A stretch of 64,000 bases of DNA, from NCBI GenBank assembly GCA_963575645.1, contig OY754464.1, forward strand, positions 79,086,948-79,150,947, in the 5' to 3' direction. The position numbers and the translations under genes were made by a program. Under the pieces are notes generated by a model that saw only the letters and a list, made by a program, of their open reading frames with translations, ran no database searches and was not told the DNA's origin. Source of the stretch: Xanthostigma xanthostigma (lineage: Eukaryota; Arthropoda; Insecta; Raphidioptera; Raphidiidae). Of the stretch, positions 22,560 through 34,937 are shown piece by piece (within the stretch, counting starts at the first letter, position 1; every line of letters starts with the position of its first letter).

Positions 22560-22860
22560 AACGCACAATATAGTTAAAACAGTTGAACATATAACGAGCG
22601 TCGGAGGGCGTCTGTCGGCGCAGGTAAAATAGCGAGCAAGTGGGAAGATTATCGGAAGCTCCGATCTCGCGTATCCGGTCAAAGTGCGCTCGTTACCCGT
22701 TACAACCCGTCATTCGGCCCGCACGGTGTGTCCGCTCTACGAAGACAACACTTATATATTTGTCACGGAGTGCCATCTGTAAATATAGTCACGCAAATAA
22801 TGTACCGCGTGCTACACTCAACGGAGGAATGTTTCGTCAACTTGCCCGGAAACAGTAGCG
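22560..22860. other. GC-richer unique island in the Poxn intron
   Basis: About 300 bp of unusually GC-rich, non-repetitive sequence (for example AACGAGCGTCGGAGGGCGTC, CGTTACCCGTTACAACCCGT) in the 19 kb Poxn intron. The short frames do not look like protein. A conserved enhancer is a reasonable guess, but nothing in the sequence proves it. Confidence 0.35.
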
Positions 22861-22875
22861 CAATAATGATAAAAA

Positions 22876-23393
22876 AAATCTTCAGTTAAAGTACTGTTGA
22901 TCCAATAGAATATTAAGATGAAGGAAGGTTTTGGTTGAGGATCATAAAATAAGCTTTATCAGTGTTTCGCTAGTGGCCAACGTTTCGGAAAATTTATTTT
23001 CATCTTCAGGGACTCAATCTGGTCAAGTAGTGGTAAATTGTTCTAACAGTATACATGATCATAATTATTATGAGTTAATATAATTTTAAACATAATATAT
23101 CTTATTATAAAAAAATTAATTAAAAAATTTATTCAATTTTTATAAAATTGTCACGCGGTAAAAAAAAATTAAAATATTTATTTGAGAATTTAATTTAACC
23201 AAATTTGAGAACTTTCTGTGTGCTTTTATTCGATACTGATCAAAAAAAAATCATGTATACTGTTAGAACAATTTACCACTACTTGACCAGCTTGCGGCCC
23301 TGAAGATGAAAATAAATTTTTCGAAACGTTGGCCACTAGCGAAACACTGGTAAAGCTTATTTTATGATCCTCAACCAAAACCTTCCTTCATCT
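22876..23393. mobile_element. Penelope-like foldback insertion with hammerhead-like motif
   Basis: Flanked by the 12-bp repeat TAATGATAAAAA (22864-22875, 23394-23405). Long arms (about 22912-23060 and 23243-23393) share ACAGTATACATGATC, CAGGG...CATCTTC, GAAACGTTGGCCACTAGCGA and their complements. The right arm carries CTGAAGA-T-GAAAA...TTTTC-GAAACG. Confidence 0.8.
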
Positions 23394-23473
23394 TAATGAT
23401 AAAAATAAAAAAAAAAACAACAAAAATATACTTTCACCCAACACGGGGCTCAAACCCAGCACCTCGAGACTAA

Positions 23474-23930
23474 AGGCCGCTGCACACGAAGCTGAAAACA
23501 CTGCTGGGACTTCTACTGGCCGGCAGGCTGCAGTGACGAGGTTGGAAATGACGTCACTGCGGGCTCGCCTGCTATACCTCACAAGATATGTTTTAAAATT
23601 AGAACAGGGACTATTTTTCTTGCTTTGTCCTATGCTTGCTCTGAGCAAGAACCAATCAGGAAACAGTATGTTATCACGTGGACGACATGAACAAACGCCC
23701 ACAAACAAGCACTGTGCCATAGTGTGTGTTTTGTTCAGAGACAATAAACGTCCACTTTTGTTAACGCTCTATCACTGCGCGCGCACCGAACCTACTTACA
23801 AAGCAAGCTTAAAAAGACTTCTCGTGTGAAGCGAGCACATAAAAGCAATTAAGAAAACCAGCGCGAGAAAACTAGTAGTCAAATCTAGCAAGGAATCTAG
23901 CGGAAAATCCAGCTTCGTGTGCAGCGGCTT
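23474..23930. mobile_element. TTAA-type MITE, near full length
   Basis: The ends GGCCGCTGCACACGAAGCTG and CAGCTTCGTGTGCAGCGGC sit next to TAAA/TTTAA. The interior matches 9.0 and 29.8 kb copies (AGAACCAATCAGGAAACAGT). Confidence 0.8.
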
Positions 23931-26098
23931 TAAGGTCATTGTCAAATAATGTTCTTTGACAATGTTTTGTGCAACCCGGCTATGTATTTTAAAGCAATAC
24001 CATCTGAAATTGTCAATTGGGCTTTTGAATGAAATTTTTTTTTGTCATAAATGGAAAGATCGTATATAAGTTTTATAACAAAACTATTTTTCATTTTTTT
24101 ATTTTCGTTATAATTCAAAAGTTATATCAAATTAAAAATAAATTTTTGAACCCAGTTCCGAGAACGCGCCGACATTTCCCGAACATAATGTGACGTCATA
24201 ATGTTTTAGTCAATACACATGTAGAAGCCATTGATAGTATACTGCGTATATACATTTTACCATTATGACGTCACAACTGTCAAAAACAATTTTAGTGCGT
24301 TTGCAGTCACGTGATTTTTTTTAATATTTTATCAATTTTAAATTGCTTATAATTAATTTAAAAAAAGTTTTTTGAAAGTTTTTCGCATCGATTATCAATA
24401 TTATTTATAATAAAGTTTTAAAATAGGTACAATAAAAAATCGATAATTATTTTTTTTTCAAAAGCCTAATTGCGGCTTCCGTTAACGGCATAGAAACATG
24501 GTATAAAAATACATACGACATTCATAATAATCGTTCCTGTAGTAATTCGTCATATAATATTATTATCTATCATATCGCGTAATTTCATCAAAAATAATAA
24601 ACCCTGAACGAGGTCGCATGACACGTTCCTAAGTACATAAAACATAACATAATATTATAATAACCTTTCCTTTTGGCTTTGCCGTAGTCGGGTAAAAATA
24701 TGTATCGAAAGCTGCAGACTTGTTCAAATTATGAAAAGATTTTTGGTCAACGTATAATGTTTTATTTATCTATATGTATTTCCAGCCCCCCACCCCCCCA
24801 CAAGGTGGGAGGCTGACAGAACTATAATCTGGGCGCTCGGGTCTAAATGAAAATGACAAAAATGAGGAGCAGGGGGTGAGGGGACTACAGGATGCCAAAT
24901 TTTTTTTGAAATATTTTTATGATCCCAGAAATATTAGAGGCTATGTTTGAACGCCAAAAGAAAAAAAAACATTTTTTGCCTGAACTTTTCTTCAATCCGG
25001 CGCGTAATTTTTTACCAAAACGTTTATTAAATAAAGTCATTTCTAGCGATTTGCAAAAAAACTACTAGCTAAATTAAAAGAAAATTCAGACAAAAGATGT
25101 TCATTTTCACATTAAAAAACAATTCGATGATAAAAAATGGGAGTTCCCATTTAAAAAACAAAAGTCACCCTCTCCCCCTGCTAAGGGATGAGGTGGTGGG
25201 GTGGGTATTATGTCTAAACGGTTTCCCCGTCGAAACCCAACAACTTTCGTTCTTGCTTTTTTTTTATTCAACCCGCTATTTTTTTAAATAGAAACGTCCA
25301 AAGTCTTAGAAAAAACACCCGGTATATAACTAATACTTGTATAAAATCGTAACGTGTTGTCAAGGCAGACCGGTATTCCCTCTTCTCCCGCGCCTGTTTT
25401 ATATGTTTACACATTAGCCGTGACACAGTCGGTGCTTTTTTCGACTCACGATTACCAAGATAAAATGTCTGGAATGCTTTTGGACTATATCTCATTATGC
25501 TCTCATAACAGGGGGCTGTTATTCCCGGAAAATGCCAGTAAATACGACCAAAAAAGTCTTCGACAGCCTATAATATGTATATCTTGAATAGGTAATTTAC
25601 AAATCCGGGCGAAGCTGAACCGGACTTTTAGTCGAAAATATACCGTCAAAGGATTCAAATTTATTCTGAAAAAAACCTTGTTAATACTTACCCCTGTTAC
25701 AAGTAGCCCCTAGTTACCTTACTTAGTATTTAATCGTGTAGATACTAACTCTAAATCAACCATATTACTTTTAACTACAATTTATTAATGAAATAGGTTA
25801 AAGGTTAATAAAAATTGAAGTTAAACTACAAATGGTCGTTACTCGGTAAGTGATTCTATATAGGCAGTTTTATCTTCGTATTTTATCGTACAGTATTTGC
25901 CTAGAGCTTTTTTAATTACGCTTAGTATATTTTTTCTACAGTCTGTCCAAATAAAAACAACACAACCGCAAATTATCTCGAGAACCGTTTGAGATAATAA
26001 ACGGAAAACTTTACAAGGCACGGAAGAATTCTTCTGTTATAGCTAAAAGTATTTTAACATTAAAATGAGTTTATCTTTACGAAAACAAAAAAAAAAAA
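23931..26098. other. Poxn intron, no recognised gene
   Basis: Unique, AT-rich sequence. A C-run (CCCCCCACCCCCCCAC) lies at about 24787. No frame has protein-like composition. Confidence 0.5.
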
Positions 26099-27066
26099 AA
26101 TTGGTTGTCTGTAATGTCGGTTTACGGACGATAGTTTTACGTGATAACGTATTCCGTAATACATAACCTAAATTTATATAATAATTACAATAATTCGAAT
26201 CTATGATATTGCATCTTTCGCTTCAAATTTAGGTAATTTTTTTTAAGTAGAATAATAAAACACTATAAAAAGTACACTATTATTATATAAAAAACAACTA
26301 TGGCATGTATCTCTTTTGCGCATGCGCCGATTTTCCCCAAAAAATTTACAAAAATTTCTAGTAAAAATAGATAGAGTAAAAACCGTTTTAAAAACTATAT
26401 TATTATTATATAAAACATCATTATAAGAGATATATTCTTTTACGCATGCGCCGATGTTCCCCAAAAACAATAGGCCACTTCATATTTGCATATCAAACAT
26501 CCTCCCAAAATTTGGTTTCAATCCGCTTATCCTTGGTGTCGGAATGATAAGAAATGTCAAAAGTGACGTTTGCAACTTACAAAGTATTATGTTCTAATAA
26601 TAATTAGTTATTCCAATAGTTAACTTAGCAGGCGTTGCATTTCACAAAATACTAATGTCAAAAAATTGAATTAAACATTAGAAATGCAGCCGTTTTCATG
26701 TAAAGACACGACATACGTTATTTTCTAATTTCCATGTACGGCAAACAAAGACGACCGACCGCGTCGCGTTATGCATTAGACAACATTGCATTTATACAGC
26801 TATTTTTCTATATAAATTTGTATAAAAAAACTGTTTAGGCAAATTCTGTTATACGAAATCTATGTAAAATGTTCTCCTCTTTCGTTTAAGACTGGTTTCA
26901 AACCGATCTGATTTAAATTGAGCGAGAAATTAGCAAAAAACGTTACGCGTTAGGAACGTTACGCGTTACGCGTTACGAACGTTACACTTTTTCGAACATG
27001 CAGCCGGTGTTTTATCAATATATAAGATTGGTGATTCATCAATTTATAAGACGTTATCACGTCAAA
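26099..27066. mobile_element. MITE of the ACGTGATAACGT family, long or composite copy
   Basis: Starts TTGGTTGTCTGTAATGTCGG / TTTTACGTGATAACGT and ends GACGTTATCACGTCAAAAAA. The interior includes fragments of repeat R (26255-26530) and a GTTACGCGTTACGAACGTTA-like run. Confidence 0.6.
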
Positions 27067-27684
27067 AAACGATGTAGATATACTTTATATTTAAGGATAG
27101 TCTCTCTATCTCTCCCTTTCTTCCTGTTTCTTGCAATAAAAAAAATAAAAACTGTCCTAAAGTGTAAATTGGACCAAGCAAGATACATTTACAAAATTTC
27201 ATAATAGTAATACGCCTAATTTTATACGTGTCGCTTGTGGCGCCTCCATACAGTTACTATAATATCACAGAACTGTTCTGTGTATAATATAGATACTTAT
27301 TAATATTATTATTCATGTAGAATGTAGATCGTTCTATATAGCAAATTCCTTGTAAACTGATAAACAAACAAGTAATACAATTTATCAGGTGAATTAATTA
27401 GATTATTTTAATTATATTTTTATAGATTCAGAGTAAAGCATTGCGTGTATACTATTGTTTTTTTGCCGAATTTAAATTATAGTCAGTGACATAGGATCAT
27501 AACTAACAATGAATTAAGGTTATGTTTTTTTGACGCGAATTCTCCAATTCTTTATTTTGTATACAATTTTTAATCGACTTGAAAAAATATAAAAGATACT
27601 TATACCAGGGAAAGTAACGAATGAATAAAGATTTTGAATAATCTGTAATCAAAAAATTGTTAATGTCAGATGACATATAATGGT

Positions 27685-27829
27685 CACTTATATAATTAGT
27701 TAATTTTTATATTCACTTATATAATTAGTGAATTTTTATATTCACTTATATAGTTAGTCAATTTTTATATTCACTTATATAATTAGTGAATTTTTATATT
27801 CACTTATATAATTAGTGAATTCACTAATT
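27685..27829. repeat. Tandem repeat, 5 units of 29 bp
   Basis: The unit is CACTTATATAATTAGTGAAT followed by TTTTATATT, with few changes between units. AATTAGTGAATTCACTAATT palindromes follow immediately. Confidence 0.9.
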
Positions 27830-28941
27830 CATATTGTGAGTATTCACTAATTCCGCGTGGTACTAAATAGTGAATATGCGCTTTTAATTAGTGAAAAATC
27901 ACTGATTCATGTTTGGATAGTTCAAGTGGATTGTTTTTATTTGAATTTTGGAACATGCAGTATAATCTCGTTCATATATTATAATATTTTTGTAGGAGTA
28001 GTATCTATGGTTGTTTAATAAGAACAAAAGCTAATATTGTTATCGCGCCGTAATAATCGCAGAGAGACGTGCGTTTTAATGACACACCGGAGCCCCGGAT
28101 ACGAGTACTGAGTACACAAAGCTGCCGGTAAATTGTTGTACAAGTCGATATATTATGAAAAACAAGTGTTTGCTTCACACGAAATAATAATTGTGTCAAC
28201 ATCGTATACGCGCCACTTTGATCGACATTATTTAAGTTTTATTATTAACTCGACTGGCCTGGATTTACCAATTAATAACTGATATAATATATACTTACGA
28301 GCTTATAATCACTTCACGTGCCACGTTGCGATACTGGCAAAAATCCGATTCAAAAAACTCAAAACGACGCGGTGAAAGCAGTTTAAAATGATAATAATAA
28401 AAACTCGGGTCGCAGTGCGAAACCCTGCCGACAATATAGTGTATTTGCTTTTATAAGCAGTGCGTGGCTCTATTGTATGAACTTAACTGTGTTTTTGGAC
28501 AAAATGGAAAAAATTACCCCTTAATACACCCCTTAAACAACATTTTTTTACTTAATTTCAATACCATATACCAATTTAACATCTGTACCAAATTATATAC
28601 ACCCTTCAGTATGTAAATCCATATCAATAAACTTGCGTTTTCATAAAATTTATAAGTCCGGTACTGTCGGGCCGATTTTATTAAAATTTTAGCAGCACAT
28701 TTCAATAATTACTAAAGGGTTAAATTTCAAATTTGAAGTGATTCTGAGAATTTTTTCCGTATTTTTGGGCCCAAAAACATTTTTCAACCCCTAAATACCC
28801 CCCTTAAAATGGCCCGATCAGGCCCATTTTAAATAGGCTTCTTGCGATGATGGATTCCAACATGTGGACCAAATTTCGTTTAAATCGATTAAGTCTGTCG
28901 AGAGTTATCGTGGTCACACATATATATATATATATATATAA

Positions 28942-28972
<31 letters not shown>

Positions 28973-29102
28973 CATATATATATAAACATTTCCAAAAATG
29001 GTGCCAAACTTCTTAGAAACTTATGAAACGTCGAGAAATTTTGGTCCGACCCCTAGGTCCCGCCATCCGACCGACGCCAATAGTGTAAGTGCCTTATGGC
29101 AA
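27830..29102. other. Poxn intron; (TA)n microsatellite and a GC-richer patch
   Basis: At 28020-28140 a less AT-rich unique patch (GCGCCGTAATAATCGCAGAG, ACACCGGAGCCCCGGATACG) stands out. A (TA)n tract lies at 28918-28984. No gene seen. Confidence 0.5.
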
Positions 29103-29505
29103 ATACACTAATAATGCGTTTAACGTCCGTTTCTCGACTTTGTCACAACAGACATTTTCTATCTATCATTATTTCCTACATTATAAAATTTCCCCTTAAT
29201 TAATAGCAATGGACGAATGAAGGAATTTTAGAACATTAGGATAATGTAGGCAAATTTTGAGCATATAAGCTTGACAGGTAATCGGCCATGGCCTTGAATA
29301 AGGAACCATCTCGATATTTATCTGGAATTGTTGAGGGAAACCATGGAAAACCTCAACAAGAAGGCCGGTACAGGAATTACCGTTTCTCGGCGAGACGCAG
29401 CATAGGAAAAAGTCCCAGCCACACCAGCTCCCGCCGGGATTCGAACCCAGTACCTTCCGAATGCGAGACAAGTGCTATCACCACTACGCTACACCACTCA
29501 GTAGA
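29103..29505 (-). repeat. tRNA-derived SINE, full-length copy
   Basis: Same body as 20.3 kb. The head on the - strand reads GTAGCGTAGTGGTGATAGCA ... GGTACTGGGTTCGAATCCCG. Confidence 0.8.
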
Positions 29506-29750
29506 TAGTTGTTATACAACACTTTCGTGAAGATGTATATATAGTACTGGCGGTCCGGCCCGGCTTCGCCCGAGTTTGTAAATTGCCAGCTGCGTTGTAA
29601 AATTCATCTCCACGAAAAACGCTTTTATTTTAATGCGATAATTATATATCCTATGTCCATCCTAAAGGTCCATTCTAAAAATTGGTGAAAATGTTTTTTT
29701 TTTTAAATTGGATGAGTAGTTTCAGACATTACCGCCTACATACAAACTTA

Positions 29751-30197
29751 AGTCCGCTACACACGAGGCTGGAAACACTGCTTGTACTTCTGCTGATCGG
29801 AAGGCTGGGTGCGAGGCTGAAAATGACGTCACTACGGACTCGCTTGCTAGCTCACTAGATCGATTTTAAAATTAGAATACGGCCTATTTTAAATTTTCTT
29901 GCCAGGTCCTCTGCTTGCTTTGAGCAAGAACCAATCAGGAAACAGTATCTTATCACGTGGGCCCACAAACCAACATTGCATCATTCTGCTTACTCAGACA
30001 ACGGACACGTTTTGCTCTGCGTTTATATTTGAACTGTCACAGTGCGCGCACTAGATCTATCCCCAAAACAAGCTTGAAAAGACGTCTCGTGTGAAGCGAG
30101 TACATAATGGAAATTAAAAAAAAAACGGCGTTAGAAAACTGGTAGTCAAATCTATCAAGGAATCTTGCGGCAAATCCAGTCTCGTGTGCAGAGGCCT
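29751..30197. mobile_element. TTAA-type MITE
   Basis: Ends GTCCGCTACACACGAGGCTG and CTCGTGTGCAGAGGCC next to TTAA/TTTA. Same interior as 23.5 kb. Confidence 0.75.
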
Positions 30198-30618
30198 TTA
30201 CAAATTTTTCCTCTTTATAATATTAGGATTATAACATGAATGTTCGATACTATAGAACCGGCCTGTATACATGCGACCCATAACTGATTCCAGTCACATA
30301 TTTTCCACTCTATTGACACGAGATTATTTCTTGCGATAGGCAGCCACCGTTTTACTTGCAATGATGGATTGATTTATAAAATATTTATAAGCCAATTGCT
30401 GTTGCTTTCTTTTTTTCTTTTTTCCATTTGTTTACAGTAGCACTGCACTGTTAGTTAGATTTAACTGGAAAGATAAGTTCAACTCTTTCCGAGTACCTAG
30501 TATTATTATTTTTGAAAAATTATTATAAAATCGATATAATGAAACCTTGTTATGGTTAATCGTTTAATTTGTTTATAATGTGCGTATAGTACCTCCATCA
30601 ACATAACAGTTAAAGTCC

Positions 30619-30991
30619 AGTACGATAACTCTATGTGCCCAAATTTTGACTTTGTTTTTTAAGTCATAGAAAACTATAAATTTTGACGTTCAAAAAAAAA
30701 AAAACTTTGCGGATTATTCACAAATTTCCTCAAAAATATTTGTTTTTTAAAGAACTCCCCTCAAACGCCCTCTTCTTTTCAGTGTGCAAAAAAAGCCATC
30801 GCATCGACACGACCTAATAACTGTTTTTTAAAGAACACCCCCCTAACGCTTTCCCTTTTTCACTGCACAAAAAAAAATTAATTTATAAAAATCAATTTTC
30901 CGCACTTAAAACGGCTAATAATACTGTTATATGTTTATAAAACAATAATCGTGTATTTCCAGTAGATATTTTACACATCGAGTTATCGTAC
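30619..30991 (-). mobile_element. TIR element with minisatellite, copy 2
   Basis: Ends AGTACGATAACTCTATGTGC and CACATCGAGTTATCGTAC. Reverse copy of 2961-3694 with only about two minisatellite units. Confidence 0.75.
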
Positions 30992-32225
30992 CTACTCTAA
31001 CTAACAGTTATTATTAAGCTAACAAAACCACTCATACAATGAATCGTTCCACATAAAATGCATACGAACCTCCCTTGGGGTTAAAATAACTGGCTTATTT
31101 TCACATGAGATCTCACAACTTTTTGTAGCGGAAGAACTGCGTTGCGGCATTTGTTTACATAATATGTTTTTGAAGGAATCTCATTTCTTTTTGTATATAG
31201 ATCAACCTACTTTTTTTCTCGGGTAATATATCTTGTCCGTCAGCTACTGATTTTCTTAAAGCCCACTCCCTGTCTCAATTGATTTTTCAAATAATGAAAT
31301 TTCAAGATTTTTCATTTTTTCCTTCCTGTATAGCTAACTAAAATTCAAAATTTCAATTTTATGAGACTGCTAGAAATACCTTCGAATTTTGATGATCGGT
31401 GGGTGTGTCAGTAACAAAATTAAAGAATTTTGACTAGTGATAATTCGTAAACTACAAGGTATAATAATTATTAGGTATATTGGCAATATTTATAGCCAGT
31501 TATAGTATATGTCCTCTTGATCACTAAAAATTCGAATTTCTTGGTTTATCCATAACGAAGTTACACAGGGGTCAAAAGTGCCGTGAGTAGCTTCGAGAAA
31601 AGAATGGTACTCGACTTGGCGGGGCAGTGCCGTGCTCCCTGATATTATGAACCTGTGAATTGGTATTGAACAAATTATTTACCCATCTCGATTGCGTGAA
31701 TATCTTTTCTCGCTATAATAATACGGCTATAATTTAAAAGGAAATGATTATTATTGATCTGTATCGAATGATAGCCACAAAATAGACTTTAAAAACCTTT
31801 CAACATAATTTTAAGCGTAGCTATTTTATAATAATAGGGTTTAATAATTTTTTTGGTCGCAAGCAAAGGTGTGAAACCGTTTCCCTTAAATTTACGGTAA
31901 TGGGCCACCACTTAAATCGCTTTCAATATAATTATAGCTTTCATGAAATTTGAAAACGCTACCGCTTCGTGTTAATATCACGTATTAACAATTTTTAAAT
32001 TAAATATTTTCAATTAAAATTATTTTACAACCCTGCACATAATCTTCATTTTGAGCAAGTTCAGTCGTTTTGATTTTTTTCATATCGTGGTAAATACAGA
32101 AATAAACCAGCAGTGGCCCTATAGCGTTCACAAGACCAACTTCCCAGTTTGATGAATATTGACTATTAGTACCTAATAATAATTAATTACACCAAAATTG
32201 GGCATTTTAATCATTAAATAAAAAA
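30992..32225. other. Poxn intron, no recognised gene
   Basis: Unique AT-rich sequence between mobile elements. No ORF or repeat partner noticed. Confidence 0.5.
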
Positions 32226-32868
32226 TAGCGAGTGTGTTTTAGACCACACGACTGAAGTAAAACTTCTTACCTGCCATATATAATATATAATAATATATAA
32301 TAGTAATACAATAATATTCGATAATCTATCACCATATTTTGATTAGACATCCTGATTTAACGACACAATATAACCTCACTCTGTAGCACATATCTACAAA
32401 GACGAAATGTTTAAAATATAATTTTTGATTAATTAATAGGCAAAATATGGATATATATTTATTAGCATAATTTATAATACATTTAAAAGGATTTATTAAC
32501 TAACCTACTTTATTTCCCGTTACAAAATGCAACAAAATTCGATGAAATGTATTTTTGATACAAAAACAATTGTTTTCATTTTAAACGTCAAATAGTTGTC
32601 CAAAAAAAAAAAGAATTTCAATTAATGCTCCGTCTTTGTCGCACTCACTAACTTATATCTCGCTCTCAACTTCCAATATACGAAACGTAACTCTCTCTCT
32701 CTTACTATCTTCACTAACTTATATCTCCCTCTAAACTACCGTTCGCCTCGAACGATCACGCACCGTTCGCCCCGTCTGATGATGCACTTCCGTAAACGCT
32801 TTCGTCAGGCATTTACCAGCTTACTCCCCAAGTCAAACGTGCCTAAAGAAGTTTTACTTCAAAAAGAT
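32226..32868. mobile_element. MITE with TGAAGTAAAACTTCTT ends
   Basis: Inverted ends (ACTGAAGTAAAACTTCTT, AAGAAGTTTTACTTC). The interior is shared with 35214-35762 (TGTAGCACATATCTACAAAG, AAAATTCGATGAAATGTATT). Ends about 206 bp before the Poxn acceptor at 33074. Confidence 0.75.
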
Positions 32869-33074
32869 TTTTGCCTAATATTCACTTTTTTGCAGTCATT
32901 TTGGTTAATAAAGAGACGGGTGGGCCGATTTTGATAAAATTGATTTTGGATTATATCGGTATCAATACGTAAAATGGAGATATAAAGAGCGATATTTAGT
33001 TTCTAGAATTTCGCTTAAATTTATCTGCCAGACGTCTCACGATGACTCACGTTTTTTGTTTTTTAATTTTCCAG

Positions 33075-33357
33075 CAAGTGGCCACGCCGACTGTAGTGAA
33101 GAAAATCCTTCGCTTCAAGCAGGAAAATCCGGGAATGTTCGCGTGGGAGATCCGGGATCAGCTGTTGGCGCAACGGATATGCGATCCCCACTCAATACCT
33201 TCTGTGAGCTCGGTGAATCGAATACTCCGGAACAGCGGCGCCTGGACTGAAGCAGACCTGATGCCCGGACCGACGGCGTCTTCTGCGGCCCACGTTGCCG
33301 CCGTCGCGGCCGCCGCCGGCGTCCATCATGCTGCACATCATCAAGTGCATCCCCCAG
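33075..33357 (+). CDS. Poxn: Pox neuro, paired-domain exon (C-terminal RED half) and linker
   Basis: This exon continues the preceding Poxn exon in phase 0. It encodes [20 protein letters not shown], then [28 protein letters not shown], which is the RED helix-turn-helix half of the paired domain (about residues 1-57 of the exon). An Ala- and His-rich linker follows ([19 protein letters not shown]), like the poly-Ala and His stretches after the domain in fly Poxn. The acceptor is aattttccag at 33074. The donor is CCA G|gtatta after 33357, phase 1, which matches the next exon. The intron before it is about 19 kb, and RNA processing must span many repeats. No homeodomain is encoded here or later, as expected for Poxn. 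The start codon at 33042 lies in the intron and is not used. Confidence 0.95.
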
Positions 33358-33481
33358 GTATTACTAAATATTATTATATTTTTATGGTACAATTTTAATT
33401 AAAAAATTACGAGATAAATGAAGATAACCCATGCTAAACTAGTCACCACCGATGGCTATATTTAAGAATAAGTAAAGAATA

Positions 33482-34060
33482 ATGCCCATATTCACCGAAC
33501 ACTATTAAAGATGGAAATTACTAATTATGTAGCAAATTTATTCGTTAGAATAAAATTTACTTTCAATTCACCAAAAAAAATATCTGGTAGAAAAGTTAGT
33601 TAAAGAATAAAATATACTCTGCACTGTACTCTTTGCTCTTTTTGTTGTATATTTTGACGTTCACCCAAAAATCAGACCTATGGCGTTAGAGTAAACGTGA
33701 AAAAAAGTTTCACAAAATAATAATGTTTTATCTTAACCCAATTGCACACAAAACTTCCACTAACCTAAATGTTTTACAACTATACACTTTACACAAGGTT
33801 ATTAAACAACACATAAATAAATTCACAAGAGCAAACTACGTTTATAGGTTAGGTATTGTGATCTATGTGGCGGCCATAATTATTTTATCAGGCGAATAAA
33901 TATTTATACCCTCGAAATAAGACAGAATAGATTTATAACTGCAGTAAACGTAATTATGTTTGGTGAATTGAATTGTCGCTATTTGTTCGGAGAAATAGTT
34001 ACCTGAAGAACAAATGAACCGAATATTAAATAACTACTTACGTTCGGTGAATATTGCCAT
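33482..34060. mobile_element. MITE with ATGGCCATATTCACCGAAC-type ends
   Basis: Ends GCCCATATTCACCGAAC and GTTCGGTGAATATTGCC. The interior is shared with 41350-41842 (GGTTAGGTATTGTGATCTAT, TGTGGCGGCCAT). Confidence 0.75.
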
Positions 34061-34937
34061 TAGACATAAAAAAATCAACTAATTAAAACTGCGAATAATT
34101 TATTAGGAATCTAATAAAAACTTATCCTTTCAGACCTTCGGGGCAAAACTTATACAAAATTGTGTATTCGCAAAAATACACAAGTCGGTAGTCCGTATTG
34201 AGCAGGTACCTCTGAAAGCTATGTATAAAAAAATATTTATGGCCTGTCGTAAATGTAACGGCCAATTTATATCGATTGTTTATTGTTGTCTTAATATTTA
34301 ACAACATGAAAAGATATAAAATACGGGCAAATTAGAATTTTTTTGTGTCAACATTGTTCCTTTAAAGATATCTATCAATTATATCGCGGAGTTCTAGATC
34401 TAAAAACTCTTGTTTCTTGCCATTAATAAAATTGTTTGACGTTTATTGTGGGTCGTGCGGTGGGCGTGTTAAAACTTCTAACTTTCAGGGCTCTTCACTT
34501 TATTCGAGGCTCCGATTAAATTAGAATGCCTGGCATTTCGTATTATTTGTTTCTCTCTCTCTGTCCGTTTTTTTTTGCATTTACAACCAAATTTAGAAAT
34601 AAGTCATAGTATAAGTTTTGGATTAAGATATCTGGTTTGTTAATGTATCTAGACGAATAATAATTCATTATATCATTTATAATAATAGGATACGCTGTTT
34701 ACTGGTAGCCCTGTGTAGGTACACTCTTTTAATTTTGTGTAGAATTGTTGACGGAAACCTTAGCCAAAATGGCTGACACAAGAGAGCCAGTGTTGACTGC
34801 AAATTTTATTTTTTAATATATAAAGTTAATTCAGAGATGCCCGCATAAAAATTGTTTGACAATCCTATATTATAAGGAAACAAAATTGTACCAACCGAAG
34901 TCTTACGTATATACCGGGTGCTAAATTATTTTTTTCC
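34061..34937. other. Poxn intron, no recognised gene
   Basis: Unique AT-rich sequence with a (CT)n stretch at about 34550. No gene seen. Confidence 0.5.

Noticed and set aside
23388..23829. 118- and 98-codon ORFs
   Set aside because: They lie in the TTAA-type MITE and recur with stops in its other copies.
27685..27829. CRISPR-like array
   Set aside because: Simple 29-bp head-to-tail tandem repeat without spacers, in animal DNA.
28918..28984. Regulatory TATA cluster
   Set aside because: Plain (TA)n microsatellite.
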